This document shows positions 50,253 through 58,694 of a stretch of 63,348 bases of DNA, piece after piece. The stretch is from contig CANQUD010000006.1 of assembly GCA_947626935.1 (NCBI GenBank), positions 1 to 63,348 on the forward strand, written 5' to 3'. Made by a program: the position numbers and the translations under genes. This DNA is from an uncultured Clostridia bacterium. Lineage in GTDB: Bacteria > Bacillota > Clostridia > Christensenellales > Borkfalkiaceae. Position 1 is the first letter of the stretch; every line of letters begins with the position of its first letter. The notes under the pieces were generated by a model, which ran no database searches, was not told the origin of the DNA, and saw nothing but the letters and a program-made list of their open reading frames with translations.

Positions 50253-50606
50253 TCATTCCAACTGTAAACTGTAAAGAATGACCTTCTTCACGCCCTCATA
50301 GTCCTTTGCGACTTCGTAGTTGGAAATTCGGATTACCATTATTCCGTGATCGTGAAAGAATTTCGTTCTGTCGGCATCATATCGCTCTTGTGCCTCTTCA
50401 AAATGTTGCGACCCATCCAGCTCTAATACCATCTTCTTTGACGGGCAATAAAAATCCGCGATATAATTCCCGATTACTTTTTGCCTTACAAACTTTACAG
50501 GTAAATATCGTAAGAACGTATGCCAAAGTTTTCTCTCTTCTTTCGTCATTGCCTTGCGCAATGATCTGGCGTTCTTGATAAGATGGGGATTGTATAGATC
50601 GTTCAA
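50253..50606 (-). CDS. DUF559 (Vsr/restriction-endonuclease-like fold) protein
   Basis: A 117-residue protein with the DUF559 pattern: NARSLRKAMTKEERKLWHTF, then NYIADFYCPSKKMVLELDGSQH (acidic residues of the PD-(D/E)xK-like site), then HGIMVIRISNYEV. The function is unknown, though a nuclease is predicted by fold. The start is TTG at 50606, seven bases after GGAAGGGG. That Shine-Dalgarno belongs to a copy of the module D-type sequence (ACCCCTTCCGCC on the plus strand). It sits between gyrB and gyrA, surrounded by repeat pieces on both sides (50109-50252 and 50607-50740). Confidence 0.87.
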   Translation of the reverse strand: MNDLYNPHLIKNARSLRKAMTKEERKLWHTFLRYLPVKFVRQKVIGNYIADFYCPSKKMVLELDGSQHFEEAQERYDADRTKFFHDHGIMVIRISNYEVAKDYEGVKKVILYSLQLE

Positions 50607-50757
50607 TATGACACCCCTTCCGCCACGCGCTTTGCGCGTGACATCTCCCCTGCGAGGGGCGACAAGAGAATGCGGTGACCCACTCCCCTACCCCTCTCCC
50701 ATGGAGAGGGTAAAGCCTACCTGGTGGTGGGGGGGAGAAAACCGAGCGGGCGGGGTC

Positions 50758-52674
50758 TTAAATATCGAGGTCGGTCACGAGGGTGGCGTTTTCTTCGATG
50801 AACTTGCGGCGCAGGGCGGGGCTTTCTCCCATCAGAAGGTTGAACATCTTGTCGGCTTCCATCGCGTCCGCCATGCTGACTTTGATGAGCGTGCGCGTGG
50901 CGGGGTTCATCGTCGTCTCCCAGAGCTGTTCGGTCGACATTTCGCCGAGACCCTTGTACCGCTGGTACTCCACTTTGTTGTTATTGGCGGCGTCGAAGAG
51001 GGTCTTTTCCTCTTCCGAATAGAGATAGACGTCCTCCGTCTTGCCCTTTACGGTCGCCTTGTAGAGGGGCGGTTTCGCCGAATAGACATGCCCGTGCTCG
51101 ATGAGCGGACGCATGTAGCGGAAGAGGAAGGTGAGGAGCAGGATCCTGATATGGGCGCCGTCGACATCGGCATCGGTCATCGAGATGATGCGGTCATAGC
51201 GGAGCTTGCTCTCGTCAAAATCGTCTAAAATGCCGCAGCCGAAGGCGGTGATCATCGCCTTGATCTCGGCGTTCTCGAGGGCGCGGTTGAGGCGGACCTT
51301 CTCGACGTTCAGGATCTTGCCGCGGAGCGGGAGAATGGCTTGGAAGCGCCTGTCTCTGCCCTGCTTCGCCGTGCCGCCTGCGGAGTCGCCCTCGACGATG
51401 TAGATTTCGCAAAGCTCGGGGCGGCGGTCCGAACAGTCGGCAAGTTTCCCGGGGAGCGTCGTGGTCTCGAGGATCCCCTTTCTGCGCGTGAGTTCCCTCG
51501 CGTTCCGTGCGGCGTCCCTCGCCTTCTGGGCAGTGATGCAGCGGAGCACGAGTTCGCGCGTCTCGGACGGATGTTCCTCGAGATATTCCCCGAATTTATC
51601 GACGACCGCCTTGTTGACGAAGGGACGGATGAAGGAATTGTTGAGTTTATCCTTGGTCTGCGATTCGAATTGGGCGTTCTCGAGCTTGACGGAGACGACG
51701 GCTGTGATCCCTTCCCGCACGTCCTCGCCCGTCAGCTTGTCGGAATCCTTGAGGATGTTGAGCTTCTTCCCCGCGTCGTTGATGACCTTGGTAAGGGCAA
51801 GTTTCAAGCCTTCCACATGGGTGCCGCCGTCGATCGTGTTGACGTTGTTGGCGTACGAATAGACGACCTCGTTGTAGCTCTCGTTGTATTGCAGGGCGAT
51901 CTCGCAGACGGTGGTGTCTTCCTGCGCTTCGAAGTAGAGCGGGGTCTCAAACAGGGTCTCCTGCCCTCTGTTCAACTCCTCGACGAGTTCGCGGATGCCG
52001 CCCTCGTAGCAGAAGGAGTCCTTCTTTTCCTTCCCTTCCCGCCTGTCCTCGAGCGTGATGGTCAGTCCCTTGTTGAGGAAGGCAAGCTCCTTGAGGCGGA
52101 TCTTCAGCGTCTCATAGCGGAAGGTGATCGTCTCAAAGATCTCCGCATCGGGGAAGAAGGTCACCTTGGTGCCCGTCTTGTCCGTATCGCCGACGATCGC
52201 GAGCGAACGCTGGGGAACGCCGCGGTTGTAGACCTGTTTATAGACATGCCCGTTTTGGGAGACTTCGACTTCCAGCCATTCGGAGAGGGCGTTGACCGCC
52301 TTCACGCCGACGCCGTGCAGACCTGACGAGACCTTGTATCCCGAGTCGCCGCCGAACTTCCCGCCCGCATTGACCTTGGTAAAGACGACTTCGACGGTCG
52401 AGATCCCCTCCTTGGGGTGAATGGCGGTGGGAATGCCCCTGCCGTTGTCGACGACGGTGCAGCTGCCGTCGGGGTTGATCGTGACGTCCACGCGGGTGCA
52501 ATAGCCCGCGAGCGCCTCGTCGATGGAGTTATCGACGACCTCGCTCACGAGATGATGCAGCCCCTTTTCGTCGGTGGAGCTTATATACATCCCGGGGCGT
52601 TTTCTGATGTGTTCCAGCCCGTCGAGCACCTGGATCTGTTCCGCGCCGTAGGCGGTTTCTACCTTATCGGACAT
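50758..52674 (-). CDS. gyrB: DNA gyrase subunit B
   Basis: A 638-residue ATPase subunit of gyrase. GHKL motifs: VDNSIDEALAG, VDNGRGIPTA and GLHGVGVKAVNALS. The Toprim region has IVEGDSAGG and MTDADVDGAHIRILLLTF. It ends with the gyrase-type ATLVTDLDI. The start at 52674 (MSDKVETAYGAEQIQVLDGL) was preferred to one 16 codons upstream, which would begin inside the leader. The promoter lies at 52746-52774, and a 30-bp alternating purine-pyrimidine tract sits in the leader. Confidence 0.98.
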   Translation of the reverse strand: MSDKVETAYGAEQIQVLDGLEHIRKRPGMYISSTDEKGLHHLVSEVVDNSIDEALAGYCTRVDVTINPDGSCTVVDNGRGIPTAIHPKEGISTVEVVFTKVNAGGKFGGDSGYKVSSGLHGVGVKAVNALSEWLEVEVSQNGHVYKQVYNRGVPQRSLAIVGDTDKTGTKVTFFPDAEIFETITFRYETLKIRLKELAFLNKGLTITLEDRREGKEKKDSFCYEGGIRELVEELNRGQETLFETPLYFEAQEDTTVCEIALQYNESYNEVVYSYANNVNTIDGGTHVEGLKLALTKVINDAGKKLNILKDSDKLTGEDVREGITAVVSVKLENAQFESQTKDKLNNSFIRPFVNKAVVDKFGEYLEEHPSETRELVLRCITAQKARDAARNARELTRRKGILETTTLPGKLADCSDRRPELCEIYIVEGDSAGGTAKQGRDRRFQAILPLRGKILNVEKVRLNRALENAEIKAMITAFGCGILDDFDESKLRYDRIISMTDADVDGAHIRILLLTFLFRYMRPLIEHGHVYSAKPPLYKATVKGKTEDVYLYSEEEKTLFDAANNNKVEYQRYKGLGEMSTEQLWETTMNPATRTLIKVSMADAMEADKMFNLLMGESPALRRKFIEENATLVTDLDI

Positions 52675-52706
52675 AGAGTTTCTCCTTGCATGAAGTTGCG
52701 CATGAA

Positions 52707-52736
52707 ATACGCGCGTACGCACGCGCGTACGCGCGT
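52707..52736. other. 30-bp alternating purine-pyrimidine tract in the gyrB leader
   Basis: Strict R-Y alternation, mostly CG with some TA/CA steps (GCGCGTACGCACGCGCGTAC is the core). It starts a few bases after the predicted gyrB transcription start. Such tracts can flip to Z-DNA under negative supercoiling, and the RNA can form a GC hairpin. Confidence 0.85.
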
Positions 52737-52745
52737 CGTATGACC

Positions 52746-52774
52746 ATTATAACATAAGGAACGGGAAATGTAAA
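52746..52774 (-). promoter_or_regulatory. Promoter of gyrB
   Basis: On the minus strand: TTTACA (52769-52774), 17 bp, TATAAT (52746-52751). The -35 box overlaps the T-run side of the upstream dusB terminator. Confidence 0.8.
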
Positions 52775-52802
52775 ATAAAACGCGGCGATTTTTTTCGCCG
52801 CG
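52771..52802 (-). terminator. Terminator of the spoVB-mazG-dusB operon
   Basis: CGCGGCGA / TCGCCGCG around an A-rich loop on the minus strand, followed by TTTTATTTT. Confidence 0.85.
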
Positions 52803-52866
52803 AAGGAGTTTTTTGGGAAATTTTTGCCTTTTTTCGGCAGATTTCCCCTTTTTTCGACATTTTTGT

Positions 52867-53814
52867 TCAGAAGTCCATCCAAAGATAGGCGATCCGCCTG
52901 ATCTCCTCGGCGGTCTCCGCCGCGAACAGCTTGCGTTTCGCCTCGGCGGCGTTGCGGATGCCCTTGAGGTAGAATGCCGCCATTTTTCGCATGTAGACGA
53001 CCGCGAACCGTTCGCCGTAGCACGCTTCCGTCTCGTCGAGCTGGCGCAGGAAGAGGGGCAGAAGGGGCGGGGATTCCCGCTCGGTCAGTTCGCAGAACAC
53101 GGCGGGACGGTAGAGCGCGGCGCGGGCGATCATGACCCCGTCCGCTCCCGTGCGGGAGAGGATCTTCTCCATATCCTTCTTGTTCCAGACGCCGCCGTTG
53201 GCGATGACGGGGATCTTGACCGCCGCCTTTGCCTCCGCGATCGAGGCATAGTCGCACGGTCCCGCGTAGATCTTGTCCCGCGTTCTGCCGTGGACGGTGA
53301 TCATGCAGGCGCCCGCGCCCTCGCAGAGACGGGCAAATTCGGCGCATATCTTGTGATTTTCGTCCACGCCGACGCGGAATTTGACAGAGATCGGCTTGCC
53401 GCTCTTCACGCATTCGGAGATGACTTTTTCGGCGAGCGCGGGGTTCTCCATGAGGGCGCTCCCCTCGCCGTTTCGTACGATCTTTGGCATCGGGCAGCCC
53501 ATGTTGATGTCGATGAGGTCGAAGTCCTTGAGTTCCTCGCTCTCGCAAGCCTCTCGCATGATCGCGGGGTCTGCGCCGAAGAGCTGTGCGGCGATCGGGT
53601 GCCGCTTCTCGGGATCGCTGTCGTGAAGGAGCAGGAGCTTCGTCTCCTCGTTCTTGTAATGCAGTCCCTTGGCGCTGACCATCTCTGTGAAGGAGAGCGC
53701 CGCGCCCAGCTCCTCGCACATCTTGCGGAACGGATAGTTCGTATAGCCTGCCATGGGTGCCAAAAAAACGTTGTTTTTCAGCCCCATTCCTGCAATTTCA
53801 AGCGCGTGCGGCAT
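52867..53814 (-). CDS. dusB: tRNA-dihydrouridine synthase (DusB-like)
   Basis: A 315-residue FMN enzyme reducing uridines in tRNA. FMN-barrel and catalytic motifs: VFLAPMAGYTNYPFR, AAQLFGADP, DINMGCPMPKIVRNGEGSAL with the active Cys near residue 105, ITVHGRTRDKIYAGPCDY and PVIANGGV. The start overlaps the mazG stop by 17 bp, so the gene is in an operon with mazG and the flippase. Confidence 0.95.
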   Translation of the reverse strand: MPHALEIAGMGLKNNVFLAPMAGYTNYPFRKMCEELGAALSFTEMVSAKGLHYKNEETKLLLLHDSDPEKRHPIAAQLFGADPAIMREACESEELKDFDLIDINMGCPMPKIVRNGEGSALMENPALAEKVISECVKSGKPISVKFRVGVDENHKICAEFARLCEGAGACMITVHGRTRDKIYAGPCDYASIAEAKAAVKIPVIANGGVWNKKDMEKILSRTGADGVMIARAALYRPAVFCELTERESPPLLPLFLRQLDETEACYGERFAVVYMRKMAAFYLKGIRNAAEAKRKLFAAETAEEIRRIAYLWMDF

Positions 53815-55201
53815 CTTTCGCTCTCCGATAGTATTCTTCTTTTTCTTGTTCGGTAAGGGAATGGACGTCCTTGCCGTCCGCGAGCACGAGACGCTCGTAG
53901 GCATTGTAGCGGGCGGCGGCTTTCTTGACCGTCTCGAGGAGCGCGAGTTCGCAGTCGCAGCCCGCCGCTCTCCCCAGCTCTACCGTGCAGAACAGGACGT
54001 CGCCGAGTTCCTCGAGGACGGCATCCTTGTCGCCGCGTTCCATCGCTTCCTTGAGTTCCCCGTACTCCTCGCGGAATTTGCGCTCGAAGTTCTCCACCGT
54101 CGCGGGGTCCCAGCCCCCTTTCTCCATGCGCTTTGCGATCTTCTGTGCGCGAAGGAGCGCGGGAAAGACCTGCGGGACGTCGTTGACGGCGTCCGAATAG
54201 GTCGTCTGGTGCTTCTCCGTCATCTTGTTCTTCTCCCAGACGGAGAGCGCACCGTCCGCGCCCGACGCCTTGTCCGTGCCGAACACGTGCGTGTGGCGGG
54301 TGATGAGCTTGAGACAGAGTTCGGAGAGCATGTCCGTCACCGTAAAGTTCCCCCGCTCTTCCTCGATGAGGGTGTGGAAAAGGGACTGCATCAGAACGTC
54401 CCCCGCCTCTTCCCGCATGCGGTCGGGATCCTCTCTGTCGATCGCGTCGACGAACTCATAGGCTTCCTCGATGGCGTTGATGCGGATGCTTTCATGCGTC
54501 TGGACCTTGTCCCAAGGGCAGCCGTCGGGGGCGCGGAGACGCTTCAGGATCGTGACGACGTCCTCGAAATCAAAGCGTGTTTTCGTCAATAAGTCCTGCT
54601 TTTTGAGCACGAGACCCGTCAGGAAGGAAAGTTTTTTGCGGTCGATCTCGTAGAGCGGGACGGTCTTTGCCCTGCCGTCCGTAATGAGGACGGCTTCCGC
54701 CTCGTCGCCGAATTTTTCGGCAAGGGCGAGCTTGACATCCCCAACGTTGTCCGCCGTGACGTCGTACACGACGAGGGGAAGGGAGAGCTTGCTCTCCGTC
54801 ACGGAAAATGCCGAGAGCGCCGTGTATTCGCCCTCGAGCTTCGCGAGCGCGGCATAACTTTCCGCCTTTGATCTTCCGTCGAGGAGCCGCACGTTCTTGT
54901 TCTTCAGGAGCATGCAAGCCGCTCTGTCCTCTCTCCCGCTGCCGTCGACGACATAGCAGACGTTCTTTTCCTTTCCCCGTCTCTTGATCTCCGCGCAGAT
55001 GTGCCGCGCGAGAGTGTCGTAATTTCTGCTCTTTGCGTACAGCCCGTCGAGAGTCTCAAACGGGAGAGCTTCGTCTTTCAGCGTCTGTGCGGCGGGAATT
55101 TCTCCCGTGCGGAGCACTCTCTCGTCCGCTTCCCGCAATGCCCGGAGCGCGTTGAGCGTCATCTCGCCCCGCTCCGTTCCCGAGCCGATCACCGTGATCA
55201 T
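53798..55201 (-). CDS. mazG: MazG-family nucleotide pyrophosphohydrolase (YabN-type)
   Basis: A 467-residue two-part protein. Residues 1-210 correspond to the tetrapyrrole-methylase-like N-terminal domain of YabN (MITVIGSGTERGEMTLNAL), here degenerate. Residues 215-460 are two MazG units: CPWDKVQTHESIRINAIEEAYEF ... EEAGDVL and EEYGELKEAMERGD ... EELGDVLF. Both keep the acidic metal ligands. It cleaves non-canonical or stress NTPs in relatives. The spoVT/spoVB-like/mazG order matches B. subtilis. The upstream flippase frame overlaps it by 146 bp. Confidence 0.93.
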   Translation of the reverse strand: MITVIGSGTERGEMTLNALRALREADERVLRTGEIPAAQTLKDEALPFETLDGLYAKSRNYDTLARHICAEIKRRGKEKNVCYVVDGSGREDRAACMLLKNKNVRLLDGRSKAESYAALAKLEGEYTALSAFSVTESKLSLPLVVYDVTADNVGDVKLALAEKFGDEAEAVLITDGRAKTVPLYEIDRKKLSFLTGLVLKKQDLLTKTRFDFEDVVTILKRLRAPDGCPWDKVQTHESIRINAIEEAYEFVDAIDREDPDRMREEAGDVLMQSLFHTLIEEERGNFTVTDMLSELCLKLITRHTHVFGTDKASGADGALSVWEKNKMTEKHQTTYSDAVNDVPQVFPALLRAQKIAKRMEKGGWDPATVENFERKFREEYGELKEAMERGDKDAVLEELGDVLFCTVELGRAAGCDCELALLETVKKAAARYNAYERLVLADGKDVHSLTEQEKEEYYRRAKDAARA

Positions 55202-56483
55202 GGTCTTTCACCTTCTTTTTTCTTACAGTATACAACAAATCGAGAAAAAAAGCAATCGGATAACAGACGTTTGCGGCGATCGCAGCCCCGCCGATGAGGA
55301 GCTTTTCGTTGATGAGGACGCATTCGAGCACGGTCTTGACGGTGACGGCGATCCCCATCGAGAGGGCGGCGTACTTTGCCTTCCCCATCCCCGTCAGCGA
55401 GGCGGAGAGGGTGTCCACGCCCGCGAGGAACACCGAGGAGAGGGTAGAGAGTTTGAGGAGCGCGGAGAGGGTATTTCTGTCCGAAACCGTCAATGCGGGG
55501 TACAAAAATTTTACAATGGGGTCGGAAAAGACGGCAAGCAGGACGGAAAAGGGCAAGGAGAGGAGCACGGTGACGCCGAGGGCGTACACGGCGCGGTCTC
55601 TCCCCTCTTTCCACCTGTCCCCCGCGATGCTCCTCGAGACGGCGGGGACGGTTGCCGCCGCAAGCCCGTAGCAGAGGGTCGCGGGCAGAGAAGAAAGGCT
55701 CACCGCCGCGCCCGCGAAGAGTCCGTACATCGAGACGGCGCTCTCCGTGTAGCGGGAAAGAAGGCGCACGACGAGGATGCTGTCCGCCATGCGCGAAAGG
55801 GGCAAAAGCGCCGCGGCTGCCATGACGGGAAAGGCGGCATTCAGCACCGAAAAGCCCGAACGCTGTCGGCAAAGAAGTTCCCGTCTGGTGCGGCGGTAGC
55901 ACATTCCGAGGTAGAGCACGGCGATAAGTTCGGAGAGAGTGACGGCGAAGAGAGCGCTCGCCGCCCCGCGCGAGGGTCCCGCCGCGATCCCCGCGAGGAA
56001 GAGTCCGAAGCCCGCCTTCCCGATCTGCTCCAAGATCTCCGAGAGCGCCGTGGGGACCATGTCGTTCTTCCCCTGAAAATATCCTCGGAAAACGGCGATG
56101 AGCGCGACGAAAAACACGGACGGCGCGAGGGCGAAATAGCACAAAAACAGTGACTTATCGCCCTGTAAACGGCTCATGACGGGAGAGAGAAGGAGCATGA
56201 GGACGCTCCCCGCCATGCCGAGCAGGGCGAAGAGGCGGAGCGCACTTTTCATGACGCCCTCTCCCCCTTCCCCCGCGACGATGCGGGAGAGCGCGGACGG
56301 GATCCCCGATGAGGAGAAGGTCAGAAGGACGCAAAAGAGCGGGTACGCCATCTGGTAGAGTCCCGTTCCGTACCCGCCGAGCATGCCTGTCAGGGGGATG
56401 CGGTACATCGCGCCGATGCCCTTTGCGAGGAGTCCCGAAAGGGAGAGCACGGCGACGTTCTTCAAAAATTTCCCGTGCTTCAT
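55056..56483 (-). CDS. SpoVB/MurJ-like lipid flippase (MOP superfamily)
   Basis: A 475-residue polytopic membrane protein with about 12-14 helices, of the polysaccharide-transport/MurJ group that moves lipid-linked cell-wall or cortex precursors. Recognisable parts are LAKGIGAMYRIPLTGMLGGY, YGTGLYQMAYPLF, and ALIAVFRGYFQGKNDMVPTA. The last 50 residues run out of hydrophobic sequence into a basic tail that overlaps mazG by 146 bp. This is unusually long and hints at loss of the original stop by a small indel. The start at 56483 was chosen because the protein family begins there; upstream is repeat DNA. Confidence 0.9.
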   Translation of the reverse strand: MKHGKFLKNVAVLSLSGLLAKGIGAMYRIPLTGMLGGYGTGLYQMAYPLFCVLLTFSSSGIPSALSRIVAGEGGEGVMKSALRLFALLGMAGSVLMLLLSPVMSRLQGDKSLFLCYFALAPSVFFVALIAVFRGYFQGKNDMVPTALSEILEQIGKAGFGLFLAGIAAGPSRGAASALFAVTLSELIAVLYLGMCYRRTRRELLCRQRSGFSVLNAAFPVMAAAALLPLSRMADSILVVRLLSRYTESAVSMYGLFAGAAVSLSSLPATLCYGLAAATVPAVSRSIAGDRWKEGRDRAVYALGVTVLLSLPFSVLLAVFSDPIVKFLYPALTVSDRNTLSALLKLSTLSSVFLAGVDTLSASLTGMGKAKYAALSMGIAVTVKTVLECVLINEKLLIGGAAIAANVCYPIAFFLDLLYTVRKKKVKDHDHGDRLGNGAGRDDAQRAPGIAGSGRESAPHGRNSRRTDAERRSSPV

Positions 56484-57510
56484 ATGTATGGGGGAATGCG
56501 GATTGGAGTGTTCCCCCCACCCGCGGAGAGGGTGGTGGTATCGTAGTGTCCCCCTTGGCTCCCCTCGGGGTCCCCGCAAAAAGACAACGTATTTTTGCGG
56601 GGTGGATTAGGGGAGCTGTCGAGCGAAGCGAGACTGAAGGTGGAGCGGCGCAATTCTGCTCAACAGCCCAGTGGGCTGTGAGCTGCGCCGCGACAGGAGC
56701 GCTGGTAGCGCAGACCGCCCGCACGTTCTTTATGCCGTCGAAGGGCGGCACGAGCGGCATAGCCGCGAAGTACGGGGTTACGACGGTCCCTGCCGCCGTA
56801 ACTTAACCCCTTTGCCCCTACGGGGCACTTCCCCTATGAGGGGCAGCAAGGGGAATAAGGTGACCCACTCCCTGTCGCGTTGCGACATCCCCCTCCCACG
56901 GAGGGGGTAAGAACCCCGCCCGTTCATGCTGAACGTATGTGAAGCATCCCATTAAACCTACGGAGCACATACTCCGCCCGTTTGACGGGATTCTTCGCTT
57001 CGCTCTGAATGAACGGTCCACGTCATTCCGAACGAATGTGAGGAATCTCGTCCTCTGAGATTTCTCGTCGCTTCGCTCCTCGAAATGACATGAATAAGGT
57101 GGGCATTATCCCCCCACCACCCGCTGCGCGGGAGCCTCCCCCCCCGAAGGGGTAGGCTCTGCCCAGACCTGACCCCCTCTGGGGGGTGGAGCAACGCATT
57201 CTGCGAAAAGTCCAGTGAACTTTTCGCGCGTTGCGACAGGAGCGAGCGCATTGTCTCGCGCGAGCGGCGACCGAATGCGGGTCTCTACCCGCATGAGACA
57301 GGTGGCACGGCGTAGCCGTGACGAATGGGGGGAACATTTCCCAATCCCTGCGCGTAGCAAAACCACGCTTTTGCGGAGCGCACCCCATTTGGTACCCTAC
57401 AGGAACCTTAATGTCAGTACATATAACGCTTTCGGAGCGACTTAATTGATGCACAGTGTTAGTTCGCTCGCGCGTATTTATTTTGCGCAGCAAAAGAAAT
57501 CGCGCGAAAC
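56484..57510. repeat. Longest intergenic mosaic: modules A, C, E, F, B, G
   Basis: No gene. In order: a TCCCCTCGGGGTCCCCGCA block at about 56561; module A (inverted) at 56640-56800; module C at about 56800-56905; module E at about 56920-57015; module F at about 57020-57095; module B at 57187-57331 with its four hairpins; module G (inverted) at about 57340-57450. The last 60 bp before spoVT's stop are unique. Confidence 0.8.
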
Positions 57511-58056
57511 TTATTCGAACTGATTTGCAATAATATCTGCGGTCAGGCGGGCGAGTTTCACGGCGTCGCTGCCGAGGATCGCCCCCTCTTCCCCCGAGAG
57601 AAGGACGACCGCGCCCAAACAGTCGCCGCCTGCGACGATGGGCACGATGATCTGCGCCGTCGCGCTGTATTCGCCGTCCGCCGCGATGGGGACGATCTCT
57701 CCCCCTTCCGCCCGATTGGCGAGGTAGCTCTGCCGCGCGTTCATGATCTGCGTCACTTTGTCCGAAACGCTCTTCCCCGCGAGAGCCTTCTTCCCCGTGC
57801 CGCAGACGGAGAGGACGGTGTCGGTGTCGAGAATGGCGGCAAGGTACCCGCTCTGCTCGTTGAGCGATCTCGCCGTCCCCTCTGCGAAGCGCTCGACGGA
57901 AGCGATCGGGGAATATTTTTTGAGCATGAGTTCGTCGCGGTCGGTGAACAGCTCCAAGGGATCCCCCTCGCGGATCCGAAGCGTTCTTCTGATCTCTTTC
58001 GGGATGACGACCCTGCCGAGTTCGTCGATCCTGCGCACGATTCCTGTTGCTTTCAT
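57511..58056 (-). CDS. spoVT: Stage V sporulation protein T (AbrB-type regulator)
   Basis: A 181-residue transcription factor that adjusts forespore (sigma-G) gene expression. The N-terminal AbrB/SpoVT swapped-hairpin domain is MKATGIVRRIDELGRVVIPK through LRIREGDPLELF, and a GAF-like domain follows (about 55-181). The GGAGG ribosome-binding site lies within a hairpin at 58063-58093. It is upstream of the flippase-mazG-dusB genes, but 1 kb of repeat DNA intervenes. Confidence 0.97.
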   Translation of the reverse strand: MKATGIVRRIDELGRVVIPKEIRRTLRIREGDPLELFTDRDELMLKKYSPIASVERFAEGTARSLNEQSGYLAAILDTDTVLSVCGTGKKALAGKSVSDKVTQIMNARQSYLANRAEGGEIVPIAADGEYSATAQIIVPIVAGGDCLGAVVLLSGEEGAILGSDAVKLARLTADIIANQFE

Positions 58057-58062
58057 ACAAAA

Positions 58063-58093
58063 AACCTCCGTATACTTTCAATATGCGGAGGTT
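58063..58093 (-). promoter_or_regulatory. Hairpin sequestering the spoVT ribosome-binding site
   Basis: In the mRNA, AACCTCCG pairs with CGGAGGTT, with three more pairs inside (ATA/TAT), then TTTTTTG and ATG. The 3' arm contains GGAGG. The same structure, a stem then a T-run, also resembles a terminator, so it could act on transcription or translation. Confidence 0.7.
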
Positions 58094-58694
58094 GAAAATT
58101 TCTATGCGGTTGGGATGAAGAGATGGACCTCTCGTCGCCCCTCGGGGTCCCCGCAAAAAGACAACGTATTTTTGCGGGGTGGTTTAGGGGAGATGTCGAG
58201 GCGTAGCCGAGACAGAGGGGTTTAACCCCTTTGGCTCACTACGTTCGCCACTTCCCCTAAAAGGGGCAGCAAGGAAATGCGGAATGGCGTTATCCCCCCC
58301 ATTCGTCACGACTTTGTCGTGCCACCTGTCTCATGCGGGTAGAGACCCGCATTCGGTCACCGCTCGCGCGAGAGAATGCGCTCGCTCCTGTCGCAACGCG
58401 CGAAAAGTTCACTGGACTTTTCGCAGAATGCGTTGCTCCACCCCACAGGGGGTCAGGTCTGGGGGGAGCCTCCCCCCGCTGGGGGTAGGCTTTCTTACCC
58501 TCTCCATGGGAGGGTGGAGCGGCGCAATTCTGCTCAACAGCCCAGTGGGCTGTGAGCTGCGCCGCGACAGGAGCGCTGGCGGGCGCAGACCGCCCGCACG
58601 TTCTTTATGCCGTCGAAGGGCGGCACGAGCGGCATAGCCGCGAAGTACGGGCTTTGCGGCGGTCCCTGCCGCCCAAAGAGGGGAGTGGGTCACC
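58094..58694. repeat. Intergenic modules C, B (inverted) and A (inverted)
   Basis: No gene. A CCCCTCGGGGTCCCCGCAAA block and module C at about 58138-58275. Module B inverted at 58286-58440. A CTCCCCCCGCTGGGG linker. Module A inverted at 58495-58677, with the extra GTTCTTTATGCCGTCGAAGG block. Confidence 0.8.
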
